Positions 45,713 to 55,489 are shown, numbered from the stretch's first letter. The stretch is DNA of 64,000 bases from Actinokineospora inagensis DSM 44258 (GCF_000482865.1 NZ_AXWW01000006.1:124001-188000); one strand, 5' to 3'. Numbers and translations are program-made. Notes: generated from the letters alone by a model not told the origin.

Positions 45713-46342
45713 CTAACCGCCGATGGTCGACTCGTAGCAGGCGGCGACGAACCGCAGCCGCCGGTCGTCGAGGTCGGGCCGCGGGTAGACGGCGTTGACG
45801 AAGGTCTCGCCGTCGAACAGGTGCAACCCGGTGAACACGGCCACCTGTCGGATGTCATCCGGTTGGGCGGCGATGGCCGGGATGCGCAACGCGGTGGTGT
45901 ATATGTCCGCCGAGTAGGCCTCGATGGTGGGAGCGAGCCGGGCGCGCAGGTCGTCGTCGGTGCGGGCGGCGAGCAGCAGTTCGAACCACACGATGTTCAG
46001 CGGCGCCCGGGAGGCGGCCCGGATGGCGCGCAGGACCTCGACGAACTCGGCGCCGCCGGAGAAGAACGGGGCGGTGCGCTCGAGGAAGTTCGCGACCTGC
46101 CGCCGCCCGACCTCCTGGGCGGCGGTGACGACCAGGTCCAGCCTGGTCTCGAAGTGCCGGAACAGCCCGCCGTGCGAGACCCCGGCCCGCCCGCAGATCT
46201 CCTGCACGGAGGCCTTGGCGTAGCCGACATCGGAGATGGCGGCGATGGTGGCGTCGACCAGCTTGCCGACGGTGGCCTCCCGGCGCTCGCGCTGGGTGCG
46301 CCGCCTGGGTTGGACCGGTGGGTGCGCCTGCGCCTCGGTCAT
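45713..46342 (-). CDS. TetR family transcriptional regulator
   Basis: A 209-residue regulator. After a basic head (QPRRRTQRERREATVGKLVD) comes the helix-turn-helix ISDVGYAKASVQEI, GRAGVSHGGLFRHFETRLDL. The ligand-binding half is helical and Ala/Arg-rich. It is in the same direction as proA and as the M50-like gene upstream, with 58 and 63 bp gaps, and may control one of them. Ligand unknown. Confidence 0.92.
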   Translation of the reverse strand: MTEAQAHPPVQPRRRTQRERREATVGKLVDATIAAISDVGYAKASVQEICGRAGVSHGGLFRHFETRLDLVVTAAQEVGRRQVANFLERTAPFFSGGAEFVEVLRAIRAASRAPLNIVWFELLLAARTDDDLRARLAPTIEAYSADIYTTALRIPAIAAQPDDIRQVAVFTGLHLFDGETFVNAVYPRPDLDDRRLRFVAACYESTIGG

Positions 46343-46405
46343 CGCCTCGCCCTCTCGACGGGTTTTCCGAGCACAACGCGCGAGACGCGGGGAGGAAACG
46401 TGCTT

Positions 46406-47104
46406 TCACAGCAACAGCCAGCCGACGGCCAGCAGCAGCGCGCCGATGTTGATCATCGTGAAGGCGCCGACCCAGAAGAACCCGGGTGCGCCGGTGAGCC
46501 GCGCGAGCTGGTCGGCGTCGGACTCCGGCGCCTGCCCGCGGCTGCGCTTGGCCTGCAGCTCGACGACCGGCCGAACCCCGCCGACCAGCAGGAACCAGGC
46601 GATCAGGTAGGCGAACCCGGCCTGGATCCGGTCGGGCGCCAGCCAGGACACCGCGAACAGCACGACCCCGGTGAGGACCACGGAGAACACCCCGTAGGCG
46701 TTGCGGACCACCACCAACACCGCGAACAGCAGGATGCCGCAGACAACCAGCACCGCCGTCACCCGATCGGCCGCCAGCAGAGCCGCGAACACCAGCCCGA
46801 GCACCGACGGGGCCACGTACCCGGCCAGTGCCGTGCACACCATCCCCGGCCCGTCGGCCTTCCCCCGCGACAGCGTCACGCCGGAGGTGTCCGAGTGCAG
46901 CCGGATCCCGGCCAGCCGCCGCCCGGCCAGCACCGCGACCACCGCGTGCCCGGCCTCGTGCACGATCGTGATCACGTTCCGCGCGGGCCGCCACAACCCG
47001 TTGACCAGCACGACGACCAGCGCCGCCGCCGCGGCCACCAACACCACCTCCGGTGGCGGCTGCCAGTGGTCGCCGAAGATCTGCTGCCAGATGTCCTTGT
47101 TCAC
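46406..47104 (-). CDS. M50-type membrane zinc metallopeptidase
   Basis: A 232-residue protein with about six helices and the HExxH motif inside a helix (ITIVHEAGHAVVAVLAGRRL), followed by GIRLHSDTSGVT, the pattern of peptidase family M50B-like proteins related to site-2 proteases. The second metal-binding motif is not obvious, so activity is uncertain. GTG at 47104 gives VNKDIWQQIFGDHW; a GTG four codons upstream is possible. Divergent from the small DUF4267-like gene. Confidence 0.85.
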   Translation of the reverse strand: MNKDIWQQIFGDHWQPPPEVVLVAAAAALVVVLVNGLWRPARNVITIVHEAGHAVVAVLAGRRLAGIRLHSDTSGVTLSRGKADGPGMVCTALAGYVAPSVLGLVFAALLAADRVTAVLVVCGILLFAVLVVVRNAYGVFSVVLTGVVLFAVSWLAPDRIQAGFAYLIAWFLLVGGVRPVVELQAKRSRGQAPESDADQLARLTGAPGFFWVGAFTMINIGALLLAVGWLLL

Positions 47105-47246
47105 CGCTGCCCGCACCCCACCGATCCTCCCCCAACCCGCTCCGCGAGCCCGCCCGGCACCGGAAGGCACTGCGGCGCAGGGGTTGCGCGTCGCCGCCCG
47201 GGAGTTCGACGGGCAGGGGGTGGGCCGCGCTGGGTAGCCTCCCGGC

Positions 47247-47627
47247 ATGGTGAAACTGACCTGGATTCCGCGGGTTTTGGGCCTGGCGACCGCTGTTTAC
47301 GGGGCCGCGATCGTGGTGCGGCCCGCCGTGTTGGCGGAACCGACCGGGTTGGTGGCGGCGTCCGGGCGGCCCGCGCGGGGAGTGGCCGTGTTGACCAGGA
47401 GTGTCGGCGTGCGGGATGTGGCGACGGGGTTGGCGATGGCGGTGGCACCCGCCGGGGTCGCGCTGCGGTTGGCGATCGCGGTTCGGGTGGTGTCGGACGT
47501 GGGGGACGCGGTGGGGTTCGGGACCGGGTTGCCGGAGGCGGGCGCGCGACGGAAATCCGCTGCGGTGGCTGGGGTGTGGGCCGGGTTGTGCGCGCTGTCG
47601 GCGTTGGCGGCGGGACGGCGCGGGTGA
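47247..47627 (+). CDS. Small membrane protein, DUF4267-like
   Basis: A 126-residue protein with four hydrophobic segments (LGLATAVYGAAIVVRPAVLA, SVGVRDVATGLAMAVAPAGV, LRLAIAVRVVSDVGDAVGFG, SAAVAGVWAGLCALSALAAG). The R-x-x-S-D-x-G-D core is the conserved part of the DUF4267 group of small actinobacterial membrane proteins. It may be exporter- or stress-related; function unknown. It lies 140 bp upstream of the cold shock gene. Confidence 0.75.
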   Translation: MVKLTWIPRVLGLATAVYGAAIVVRPAVLAEPTGLVAASGRPARGVAVLTRSVGVRDVATGLAMAVAPAGVALRLAIAVRVVSDVGDAVGFGTGLPEAGARRKSAAVAGVWAGLCALSALAAGRRG

Positions 47628-47767
47628 GGCGGCAACCCGCTCCCCGTTGTCGGTGCGTTGTGGTTGACTGGCTGTGGTCGCCTGTATCGCCAGTGTGGTT
47701 GGGGGCGCGGGTGACCGGGATGTCCGCACCAGCGGTCATCCTCCAGCAGGACGGCTAGGAGAGAAGC

Positions 47768-47971
47768 ATGGCCCAGGGCACCGTCAAGTGGTTCAACTCG
47801 GAAAAGGGGTACGGGTTCATCGCGCCTGACGACGGCGGCGCCGACGTGTTCGTGCACTACTCGGAGATCCAGACGACCGGGTTCCGGACGCTGGAGGAGA
47901 ACCAGAAGGTGCGCTACGAGGTCGGTCAGGGCGCCAAGGGCCCGCAGGCGACCGGGGTGACCGCGGTCTGA
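47768..47971 (+). CDS. cspA: Cold shock protein
   Basis: A 67-residue single OB-fold nucleic-acid chaperone. Both RNA-binding motifs are present: [20 protein letters not shown] (RNP1) and DVFVHYSEI (RNP2). The length and the closing [10 protein letters not shown] match actinobacterial CspA-type proteins that melt RNA structure. GGAGAG lies upstream of ATG. A strong terminator follows 25 bp after the stop. Confidence 0.97.
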   Translation: MAQGTVKWFNSEKGYGFIAPDDGGADVFVHYSEIQTTGFRTLEENQKVRYEVGQGAKGPQATGVTAV

Positions 47972-47996
47972 TCGCGGTCTGATCAAGCGCTGAGCG

Positions 47997-48037
47997 GAGA
48001 AGCCCCGCCCGCGGCGGACGCCGGGGCGGGGCTTCTC
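47997..48037 (+). terminator. Hairpin terminator after cspA
   Basis: GAGAAGCCCCGCCC (47997-48010) and its exact complement (48024-48037) form a 14-bp stem around a 13-base GC loop. Confidence 0.85.
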
Positions 48038-48087
48038 ACTGAGCGGGATCAAGCACTGAGCTGGATCACGCACTGAGCGGGATCAAG
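48037..48087. repeat. Three tandem 17-bp repeats
   Basis: CACTGAGCGGGATCAAG at 48037-48053 and 48071-48087, and CACTGAGCTGGATCACG at 48054-48070. A related word (GATCAAGCGCTGAGCGG) occurs at 47979. The last unit runs into the stop codon of the VWA gene. Function unknown. Confidence 0.75.
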
Positions 48088-49999
48088 CCTGGCAGGGGTT
48101 TCCGGTCGGGTGCAGGGTGGTGCCCTTGATGCCCGCCTTGGCCTCGCCGAGGATGACGGTGCCGACGACGGTGTCCAGCGCGAACGCCTGCCGCACGTAC
48201 TCGCCGTTGACCTGCGTGGTCGCGTTGATCCGCAACGTGCCCGCCACCAGGGGGATGGTGAGGGTGCCGCTGCCCACGGTCACCGCGAGACCGTTGACCT
48301 TCAACGAGGCCACGTTCGACGTGGCGCTGAAGACCGGGCTGAGGCTGCCGTCCGGTTGGGCGGTGCAGGTGTAGCCCGCGGACGCGGTGACGGCACCGAC
48401 CTGGATGTTGGCGATGCCGAGCAGGCTGATCGTGGTGCTGCTGACGGTCGTCGACGACAACACCCCGTCGGCAGCGGCCGGGACCGACGCCTGGTTGTGC
48501 GGGGTGAGCACGGTCTGCGAGCCGACGTCGCCGGTGATCACGTTCAGGATGCCGCTGGCGGGCAGGCTGGCGTTGAGCAGGCTCGGCGACTCTTCGACGC
48601 ACGGGGCGTCCTGGGCGTTGGCGACGGCGGCGGCCAGCAGCAGGATCTTGGCCGCGGTGGCCTGGCAGGTGTAGGTGCCGTCGCGGGTGACGTCCTGGAT
48701 GGTGCCGGTGCCGGTGCCCTTGCCGATGATGGCGCCGACCGCGTTGGACAGCACGACCTGGAACGTCTCGGTCGGCTCGTCCACCAGGTCGGGCAGGATC
48801 GGTACCGCGATCGTCTTCGTCGTGTCGCCCGGCGCGAAGGTCAGCGTGCCGGTGGCGGGGGTGAAGTCGGCGCCCGCGATGGCGGTGCCCGCGACGGTGG
48901 CGTAGTTGACCGTGACCGGCGTGGTCGTGCTGCCTGCGAGGGTCACGGTGAACGTCGCGACGCTGGTGCCGGTGCCGGGTTCGAGCACGGTGACGTCGTT
49001 GATGGACAAGCCGAGCACGCGGATCGTCGTCGTCTGCGTGTACCCCTGCGACGCGCCGTCGACCAGGTAGTCGACCACGCAGGTGTAGGTGCCGGGGGCG
49101 GTGTTCGCGGCGACCGAGACGGTCTCGGTGAAGGTGGCGGCCTTGCCGCTGGCGACCGAGGTCGTCGCGGGCGTGTTGCTCACCGAGACACCGGTCGGGC
49201 AGCTCGTCACGCTCGGCGTCACGGCGACCTTGATGTTGTGCAGGCCGTCCAGGATCGCCTGCGGGACGGCGGTGGAGGACACGCCGTTGAGCAGGACGCC
49301 GCCGGTCGCGTTGACCAGTGCCGTCGCCTGGCCCCTGGCGTCCAGGCCGGACGAGTTGACCGCGACGACCCGGATCTTGGCGGCCTGCAGCGCGGCGGTC
49401 GTGTCGGCCAGGGTGTGGCCGTTGCTCGGGTCGTGCGAGGGCGCGTCGCCGAACATGACGACGACGCGGGAGCTCGTGGCCCGGAAGGCGATGTCGCCGG
49501 TGGCGATCCGGTAGAGGGCGTTGAGCTCGTCCTCCGGGAAGTCGCCGCCGCCGCCCGCCGACCACAGCGCCGTGCCCGCCTGCACGGCGGTGACGTCGGC
49601 GGTCAGCGACTGGTCGACCTGGAACGGGACGTCGTCGGTCATGTCCTTGTACTCGGCGACGGCGAACCGCGCGGTGGGCGCCTCGGTGAGCACGGACCCG
49701 GTGAGGGAGCCGATGTTGGACCGGACGTTGGCGATGGCCGAGGTCATGCTGCCGGTTGTGTCGGCCAGGAACACGATGTCCGGGGTGCTGGGCAGGGTCG
49801 AGGTGGTGACGGTCTTGGTGACGGTGGTCGACCCGCCCGGGGCGAGGACCACGTCCACGGTTGACGGCACCACACCGGGCACTCCCGCGTGCGCTGGCGT
49901 CACCCCGGCCGCGACCAACGCCGTGACCACGGCGAGTACTACTGGATAGCGGAGGGGTTTTCGCAGCGACTTTCCAACTGAGCGCACGGATCCTCCCAT
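48083..49999 (-). CDS. Secreted VWA and Calx-beta surface protein with choice-of-anchor-P-like tail domain
   Basis: A 638-residue exported protein. ATG at 49999 is used; GTG at 49987 is an alternative with GGGAGGA before it. Signal peptide: LRYPVVLAVVTALVAAGVTP ending AHAG. A von Willebrand A domain follows (about 75-270) with the metal site D-x-T-G-S in IVFLADTTGSMTSAIANVRS and a later VVVMFGDAPSHD. A Calx-beta-like domain (about 370-470: VATFTVTLAGSTTTPVTVNY, ADFTPATGTLTFAPG) and a C-terminal domain resembling choice-of-anchor-P proteins (CQATAAKILLLAAAVANAQD, SLKVNGLAVTVGSGTL) complete it. No membrane anchor is visible. Confidence 0.85.
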   Translation of the reverse strand: MGGSVRSVGKSLRKPLRYPVVLAVVTALVAAGVTPAHAGVPGVVPSTVDVVLAPGGSTTVTKTVTTSTLPSTPDIVFLADTTGSMTSAIANVRSNIGSLTGSVLTEAPTARFAVAEYKDMTDDVPFQVDQSLTADVTAVQAGTALWSAGGGGDFPEDELNALYRIATGDIAFRATSSRVVVMFGDAPSHDPSNGHTLADTTAALQAAKIRVVAVNSSGLDARGQATALVNATGGVLLNGVSSTAVPQAILDGLHNIKVAVTPSVTSCPTGVSVSNTPATTSVASGKAATFTETVSVAANTAPGTYTCVVDYLVDGASQGYTQTTTIRVLGLSINDVTVLEPGTGTSVATFTVTLAGSTTTPVTVNYATVAGTAIAGADFTPATGTLTFAPGDTTKTIAVPILPDLVDEPTETFQVVLSNAVGAIIGKGTGTGTIQDVTRDGTYTCQATAAKILLLAAAVANAQDAPCVEESPSLLNASLPASGILNVITGDVGSQTVLTPHNQASVPAAADGVLSSTTVSSTTISLLGIANIQVGAVTASAGYTCTAQPDGSLSPVFSATSNVASLKVNGLAVTVGSGTLTIPLVAGTLRINATTQVNGEYVRQAFALDTVVGTVILGEAKAGIKGTTLHPTGNPCQA

Positions 50000-50233
50000 T
50001 CGGATGGCGTACCGGCCACCGGCCGGTCCGTCTCCGATCGTTGAGGCGCGGGCAGCGGGACGCCACTGGCCGGCCCCGCAGACCACCGACCTGGGTATCA
50101 CCCCACTTCTATTGGCGTAGCCACCGGGTTCTCCGTCCTACTGACCGTCCACACGGGGCGGTGCTTGTTATTCCGGTGGGTGAGGTCGTGCGCACCACTG
50201 TGGACTTGCGCGACGGGCTGTGACGTCAGTGGG
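50000..50233. other. Gene-free gap upstream of the VWA gene
   Basis: This 234-bp gap must hold the VWA gene promoter and the end of the lutC transcript. No hairpin or clear promoter stands out; the best -10-like word on the minus strand is TACGCC-poor and not convincing. Confidence 0.3.
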
Positions 50234-50839
50234 TCAGGGACCGGTGAGCAGCACGACCAGGGTTCGCGGCCCGTGCACCCCTTCCACCCGTTGGAGTTCG
50301 ATGTCGCTGGTCGCCGACGGCCCGCTGACCCAGGTCGCCGGGAGCCGCGCGGCGGCGTGGTCGAGCTCCGGCACCGCGCCGACGACCCGGTCGGCGGGCA
50401 CGACGCACAGGTGCACGTCCGGGACGAGGGTGACCGCGCGCCTGCCCTGGTCGGGACCGAGCACGATCGTGCCGGTCTCGGCGACGGCGGCGGCGCACTC
50501 GGTGATGACGGCGTCGGTCGCGTCCAGCTCGGCCATCCCCAGCGGCGGGTCGTCCCGGCGAACCTCGATGTCCACTCCGGACAGGTAGTCGGCCGGGAAG
50601 CCCGGCGGGACGGCCAACGACCGCAGCCCGAGGTCGCGGACCACCGCCCGCACCCCGGCCGCCACGTCCCAGCCCACGCGGCGCACGTCGGCCCGGTAGT
50701 CGGCAGCGCGTTCGGCGAACAGCGCGACCACATCGGTGCCTTCCGGTAAGGCGTGGTCGTAGTCGCGGGGGATGGTGACGGGTTCGCGGCGGGTGGTGGC
50801 GGCCCGGATACGGGTGAGGATCTCTGTTCGCGCGTCCAT
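50234..50839 (-). CDS. lutC: Lactate utilization protein C (LUD domain)
   Basis: A 201-residue LUD-domain protein, third gene of lutABC, which with LutA and LutB oxidises L-lactate to pyruvate. Characteristic end: ATWVSGPSATSDIELQRVEG, VHGPRTLVVLLTG. The N-terminal helix (ARTEILTRIRAATTRR) and AVAETGTIVLGPDQGRRA also fit. It starts 2 bp after the lutB stop, so the genes are tightly coupled. Confidence 0.95.
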   Translation of the reverse strand: MDARTEILTRIRAATTRREPVTIPRDYDHALPEGTDVVALFAERAADYRADVRRVGWDVAAGVRAVVRDLGLRSLAVPPGFPADYLSGVDIEVRRDDPPLGMAELDATDAVITECAAAVAETGTIVLGPDQGRRAVTLVPDVHLCVVPADRVVGAVPELDHAAARLPATWVSGPSATSDIELQRVEGVHGPRTLVVLLTGP

Positions 50840-50841
50840 GG

Positions 50842-52215
50842 TCAGTTCCTCCTTTCCCACCAGTCGCGGAACGACTCGTGGGGTTGGGGCAGGTCGCGGG
50901 TGGTGGTCCACCTGCGCCAGGGGCCGGGGAGGCCGGCCAGCCGGGTGCCCAGGCGGGTGAGTCGGCGGGCCAGGGCGAACCGGCGGGGACTGGTGAAGAT
51001 CCAGGCGGCCGCGCGCATGGCGAGGCGTTCGGCGGGCCGGTGGTGGACCTCGGCGCGCAGGTGGACCAGGGCGCGCGGTATGTCGATCTTGACGGGGCAG
51101 ACCTCGTAGCAGGCACCGCACAGCGACGACGCGTACGGGAGGCTGTCGGCGACCGGGTCGGGGCCGCGCAGTTGCGGGGTGAGGATGGCGCCGATGGGGC
51201 CGGGGTAGACCGACCCGTAGGCGTGGCCGCCGGTGCGTTCGTAGACCGGGCAGACGTTCAGGCAGGCGGAGCAGCGGATGCAGCGCAGCGCGTCCCGCCC
51301 GATGTCGTCGGCCAGGGCCCGGGTGCGGCCGTTGTCGAGCAGCACCAGGTGGAACTCGCCGGGTCCGTCGCCGGGGGTGGCGCCGCGCCAGATCGAGGTG
51401 TACGGGTTCATCCGCTCCCCGGTGGACGAGCGCGGCAGCAGTTGGAGCATGACCTCCAGGTCCCGCGACGTCGGCACGACCTTCTCGATGCCGACGACGC
51501 TGATCAGCACCTCGGGCAGGGTCAGGCACATCCGGCCGTTGCCCTCCGACTCGACCACCACCAGCGCCCCGTTCTCGGCGACGGCGAAGTTGGCCCCGGA
51601 CACCGCGACCCGCGCGGACAGGAACTTGCGCCGCAGGTGCGCCCGCGCGGCGGCGGCGAGGGCGACCGGGTCGTCGGTGAGGTCGTCGGTGCCCGCCATC
51701 TCCCGGCGGAACAGCTCGCGGATCTGCGCCCGGTTCCGGTGGATCGCGGGCACCAGGATGTGCGACGGCCGGTCGTGTCCCAATTGGACGATCAACTCGG
51801 CGAGATCGGTCTCCACCGCGGCGATGCCCGCGTCGGCCAACGCCTCGTTGAGCTCGATCTCCTGGGTGGCCATCGACTTGACCTTGACCACCTCGTCCGC
51901 GCCCGCCGCCCGGACCAACTCGACCACGATCCGGTTGGCCTCCGCCGCGTCGCGCGCCCAGTGCACCACTCCCCCGGCGGCCGTCACCTGCTCCTCGAGC
52001 TGGAGCAGGTACGTGTCGAGGCTGCCCAGCACCTCGTCCTTGATCGCCCGGCCCGCCTCGCGCAGCGCCTCCCAGTCCCCGCGCTCGGCGACGACCCGCG
52101 CCCGCTTCGCGCGGATCGTGCCCGTCGCGGCGCGCAGGTTCGCCCGCAACTGCGGGTCCGCCAACGCTTCCCGCGCCGCTTCGGGGAACGCGGGCATCCC
52201 CATCCACACACTCAC
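50842..52215 (-). CDS. lutB: Lactate utilization iron-sulfur protein B
   Basis: A 457-residue protein with an N-terminal LUD domain and a C-terminal double 4Fe-4S ferredoxin domain: CIRCSACLNVCPVYERTGGH and SLCGACYEVCPVKIDIPRAL. The middle has the LUD pattern KVKSMATQEIELNEAL and VAVSGANFAVAENGALVVVE. GTG at 52215 gives VSVWMGMPAFPEAAREAL. It carries electrons from lactate in the LutABC complex. It starts 44 bp after lutA. Confidence 0.96.
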   Translation of the reverse strand: MSVWMGMPAFPEAAREALADPQLRANLRAATGTIRAKRARVVAERGDWEALREAGRAIKDEVLGSLDTYLLQLEEQVTAAGGVVHWARDAAEANRIVVELVRAAGADEVVKVKSMATQEIELNEALADAGIAAVETDLAELIVQLGHDRPSHILVPAIHRNRAQIRELFRREMAGTDDLTDDPVALAAAARAHLRRKFLSARVAVSGANFAVAENGALVVVESEGNGRMCLTLPEVLISVVGIEKVVPTSRDLEVMLQLLPRSSTGERMNPYTSIWRGATPGDGPGEFHLVLLDNGRTRALADDIGRDALRCIRCSACLNVCPVYERTGGHAYGSVYPGPIGAILTPQLRGPDPVADSLPYASSLCGACYEVCPVKIDIPRALVHLRAEVHHRPAERLAMRAAAWIFTSPRRFALARRLTRLGTRLAGLPGPWRRWTTTRDLPQPHESFRDWWERRN

Positions 52216-52259
52216 GGCCGTATACCTCTCTTGTTCGGGCTGCTGTCTCCCATTTGCCG

Positions 52260-52958
52260 TCAATCCCCGCTGGCCAGGATCTCGGCCACGTGCAGGACAC
52301 GGGTGGCCGCGCGCCAGCGGGAGAGCAGGCCGCCGATGTGCATGAGGCAGGAGTTGTCGACGGCGGCCAGGACCTCGGCGTCCGTGGCCAGCACGTGTCT
52401 GGCCTTGTCGGTGCCCATGGCGACGGAGGTGTCGGCGTTCTTGAGCGCGAACGTGCCGCCGAAACCGCAGCACTGGGTCGCCTCGGGCAGGTCGACGAGG
52501 CTGAGCCCGCGGACGGCGCGCAACAGCGCCGTCGGGCGGTCGCCGAGGTTGAGGGCGCGTAAGCCGTGGCAGGTCGGGTGGTAGGTAACCCGGTGCGGGA
52601 AGACCGCGCCGACGTCGGTGACGCCCAGAACATCGACCAGGAACTCGGTGAACTCGTGCACGGGCGGTACCCGGACGCCGGGGGCGACGAGGGCGGGGTG
52701 GTGCTCGCGGACCATCGCCACGCAGGACGCCGACGGGGACACGACGTGGTCGAGTCCGGCGAAGTCGGTGGCGAACTTGCGGGCCAGCGGGGCGCACTCG
52801 GACCGGTAGCCCGTGTTCAGGTGCGCCTGGCCGCAACAGGTCTGGGCGAGCGGGAACACGACCTCGTGCCCGAGCCGCTCCAGGACCCGGACCACGGCCT
52901 TGCCCACACCGGCGAACAGCATGTCGTTGAGGCAGGTCAGGAACAGTCCGACGCGCAT
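52260..52958 (-). CDS. lutA: Lactate utilization protein A (CCG domain)
   Basis: A 232-residue CCG-motif (heterodisulfide-reductase-like) protein. The two cysteine-rich repeats are LAQTCCGQAHLNTGYRSE and EATQCCGFGGTFALKN, with single cysteines upstream (LTCLNDML, HPTCHGLRAL). These usually bind an iron-sulfur cluster. ATG at 52958 follows GGAGG. First gene of lutABC; the upstream region shared with tex has two DnaA-type boxes. Confidence 0.95.
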   Translation of the reverse strand: MRVGLFLTCLNDMLFAGVGKAVVRVLERLGHEVVFPLAQTCCGQAHLNTGYRSECAPLARKFATDFAGLDHVVSPSASCVAMVREHHPALVAPGVRVPPVHEFTEFLVDVLGVTDVGAVFPHRVTYHPTCHGLRALNLGDRPTALLRAVRGLSLVDLPEATQCCGFGGTFALKNADTSVAMGTDKARHVLATDAEVLAAVDNSCLMHIGGLLSRWRAATRVLHVAEILASGD

Positions 52959-53011
52959 GGTGACCTCCTTCCGGCACGACCATCGCACAGCCGGAAACCT
53001 CGTGCACGAAG

Positions 53012-53049
53012 TTGTCCACAGGCCGACCCGGCGCCGGAAGTTGTCCACA
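53012..53049. promoter_or_regulatory. Two exact TTGTCCACA boxes between lutA and tex
   Basis: TTGTCCACA at 53012-53020 and 53041-53049, both inside the longer direct repeat GAAGTTGTCCACAGG, start 29 bp apart. TTGTCCACA is the actinobacterial DnaA-box consensus. They lie in the 170-bp divergent region of lutABC and tex and could bind DnaA or a specific regulator. Confidence 0.6.
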
Positions 53050-53128
53050 GGCCCGGCACCCAGCCGCCCGCGCCGCCCGCCGGTCCGCCAGAATGTTCGA
53101 CGGACAGTGACAACAGGCGGGAGTAGCG

Positions 53129-55489
53129 ATGAGCGCGCCAACCCTGGGGATCAACCAGCGGATCGCCGAGGAGCTCGGGGTGCGGGAACGGCAGGTCACG
53201 GCCGCCGTCAACCTGCTCGACGGTGGCGCGACCGTGCCGTTCATCGCCCGGTACCGCAAGGAGGTCACCGAGGCGCTCGACGACCAGCAGTTGCGCACCC
53301 TCGAGGAGCGCCTGCGCTACCTGCGCGAGCTGGAGGAGCGGCGCACCGCGATCCTCGACTCGATCCGCGAGCAGGGCAAGCTCGACGACGCGCTCACCGC
53401 GCAGATCATGGCCGCCGACGCCAAGGCCCGGCTGGAGGACATCTACCTGCCGTACAAGCCGAAGCGGCGCACCAAGGCGCAGATCGCCCGCGAGGCCGGG
53501 CTGGCGCCGCTGGCCGAGGGGCTGATCGGCGACCCGTCGGTCGACCCGCGCGCGGCGGCCGAGGCGTTCGTCGACGCGGAGAAGGGCGTCGCCGACGTCT
53601 CCGCCGCGCTCGACGGGGCCCGCGCGATCCTGGTCGAGCGGTTCGCCGAGGACGCGGACCTGATCGGTGAGCTGCGCGAGCGGATGTGGGCGCGCGGCGT
53701 GGTGGCGTCGAAGGTGCGCGAGGGCAAGGAGGAGGACGGCGCGAAGTTCGCCGACTACTTCGAGTTCTCCGAGCCGTTCGAGAAGCTGCCGTCGCACCGC
53801 ATCCTGGCGCTGTTCCGCGGGGAGAAGGAGGAGGTGCTGGAGCTGGCCCTGGAGCCGGACCCGGACGCCGACCCGACCGCGGTGCCGCCGGTGCGCAGCG
53901 AGTACGAGGTCCGCATCGCGCAGCGGTTCGGCGTCGCGGATCTGGGCCGCCCGGCGGACAAGTGGCTCTCGGACACGGTGCGCTGGGCGTGGCGGACCCG
54001 GATTCTGGTGCACCTGGGCATCGACCTGCGCTCCCGGCTGCGGCAGACCGCCGAGGACGAGGCGGTCCGGGTGTTCGCGACGAACCTGCGCGACCTGCTG
54101 CTGGCCGCCCCGGCGGGCGCCCGCGCGACCATGGGGCTCGACCCGGGGTTCCGGACCGGGGTCAAGGTCGCCGTGGTCGACGCGACCGGCAAGGTCGTCG
54201 CCACCGACACGATCTACCCGCACGTGCCGCAGCAGCGCTGGGACGAGTCGCTGGCCAGGTTGGCGAAGCTGGCCAGCGAGCACGAGGTCGACCTGATCGC
54301 CATCGGCAACGGCACGGCGTCGCGGGAGACCGACAAGCTCGCGGGCGACCTGATCAAGAAGGCCGCCGAGCTGAAGCTGACCAAGGTCGTGGTGTCCGAG
54401 GCGGGCGCGTCGGTGTACTCGGCGTCGGCGTACGCGTCGCAGGAACTGCCCGGTCTCGACGTGTCGCTGCGCGGCGCGGTGTCCATCGCGCGCAGGCTGC
54501 AGGACCCGCTGGCGGAACTGGTGAAGATCGACCCCAAGTCCATCGGCGTCGGCCAGTACCAGCACGACCTGTCCGAGGTGAAGCTGTCCCGCTCGCTCGA
54601 CGCGGTCGTCGAGGACTGCGTGAACGGCGTCGGGGTCGACGTGAACACCGCGTCCGCCCCGCTGCTGACCCGGGTGTCCGGCATCGGCGCCACCCTCGCC
54701 GAGAACATCGTCGCGCACCGGGACACCAACGGCCCGTTCCGCAGCCGGAGCGGTCTCAAGGACGTGGCCCGGCTCGGCGCCAAGGCGTTCGAGCAGTGCG
54801 CGGGCTTCCTGCGCATCCCGGCCGGGGACGACCCGCTCGACTCGTCGAGCGTGCACCCCGAGTCGTACCCGGTGGTGCGGCGCATCCTGGCCAGTACCGG
54901 TGGCGACCTGCCGTCGTTGATCGGCAACACCGGCGCCCTGCGCGCGCTGCGGGCCGAGGCGTTCACCGACGAGAAGTTCGGGTTGCCGACGGTCACCGAC
55001 ATCATCGCGGAACTGGAGAAGCCCGGACGTGACCCGCGGCCGGAGTTCAAGACGGCGACCTTCGCCGACGGCGTGGAGAAGCTCGCCGACCTGCGGCCGG
55101 GAATGACGCTGGAGGGCGTGGTCACCAACGTCGCCGCGTTCGGCGCGTTCGTGGACATCGGCGTGCACCAGGACGGGTTGGTGCACGTGTCGGCACTGTC
55201 GAAGAACTTCGTGAAGGACCCGCGCGAGGTGGTCAAGTCCGGCGACGTGGTGCGGGTGAAGGTGCTGGACGTGGACATCCCGCGCAAACGCATCTCACTC
55301 ACCCTCCGCCTCGACGACGAGCTCCCCACCGCAGGCGGTGGCGGCCAGCAGCAGCGGCGGGACAAGGGCAAGCCACAGGGAAACCAGCGCGGCGGTGGTG
55401 GCAGTAAGGGGAACCAGGGCAGGCGCAACGAACCGCCCGCCAACGGCTCCCTCGCCGACGCCCTGCGGCGGGCGGGGTACAAGGGTTAG
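53129..55489 (+). CDS. tex: Tex-family RNA-binding protein
   Basis: A 786-residue Tex/Spt6-like transcription accessory protein. Domains: N-terminal helix-turn-helix ([20 protein letters not shown]), [10 protein letters not shown] and [17 protein letters not shown]; a YqgF RNase-H-like core ([28 protein letters not shown]); helix-hairpin-helix repeats ([20 protein letters not shown]); and a C-terminal S1 domain ([20 protein letters not shown]). The Gly/Gln-rich last 50 residues are a flexible basic tail. Tex affects transcription and RNA stability and is found in most bacteria. Confidence 0.96.
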   Translation: MSAPTLGINQRIAEELGVRERQVTAAVNLLDGGATVPFIARYRKEVTEALDDQQLRTLEERLRYLRELEERRTAILDSIREQGKLDDALTAQIMAADAKARLEDIYLPYKPKRRTKAQIAREAGLAPLAEGLIGDPSVDPRAAAEAFVDAEKGVADVSAALDGARAILVERFAEDADLIGELRERMWARGVVASKVREGKEEDGAKFADYFEFSEPFEKLPSHRILALFRGEKEEVLELALEPDPDADPTAVPPVRSEYEVRIAQRFGVADLGRPADKWLSDTVRWAWRTRILVHLGIDLRSRLRQTAEDEAVRVFATNLRDLLLAAPAGARATMGLDPGFRTGVKVAVVDATGKVVATDTIYPHVPQQRWDESLARLAKLASEHEVDLIAIGNGTASRETDKLAGDLIKKAAELKLTKVVVSEAGASVYSASAYASQELPGLDVSLRGAVSIARRLQDPLAELVKIDPKSIGVGQYQHDLSEVKLSRSLDAVVEDCVNGVGVDVNTASAPLLTRVSGIGATLAENIVAHRDTNGPFRSRSGLKDVARLGAKAFEQCAGFLRIPAGDDPLDSSSVHPESYPVVRRILASTGGDLPSLIGNTGALRALRAEAFTDEKFGLPTVTDIIAELEKPGRDPRPEFKTATFADGVEKLADLRPGMTLEGVVTNVAAFGAFVDIGVHQDGLVHVSALSKNFVKDPREVVKSGDVVRVKVLDVDIPRKRISLTLRLDDELPTAGGGGQQQRRDKGKPQGNQRGGGGSKGNQGRRNEPPANGSLADALRRAGYKG

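Noticed and set aside
45278-47758. 826-codon plus-strand frame across proA, TetR and M50 genes
   Set aside because: Runs antisense through three recognisable genes; no family resemblance.
48066-50066. 666-codon frame overlapping the VWA gene on the same strand
   Set aside because: It is a shifted frame of the VWA gene giving only His/Arg/Pro-rich text.
50041-50223. 60-codon plus-strand frame upstream of lutC
   Set aside because: No ribosome site, no motif, poor codon bias; treated as intergenic.
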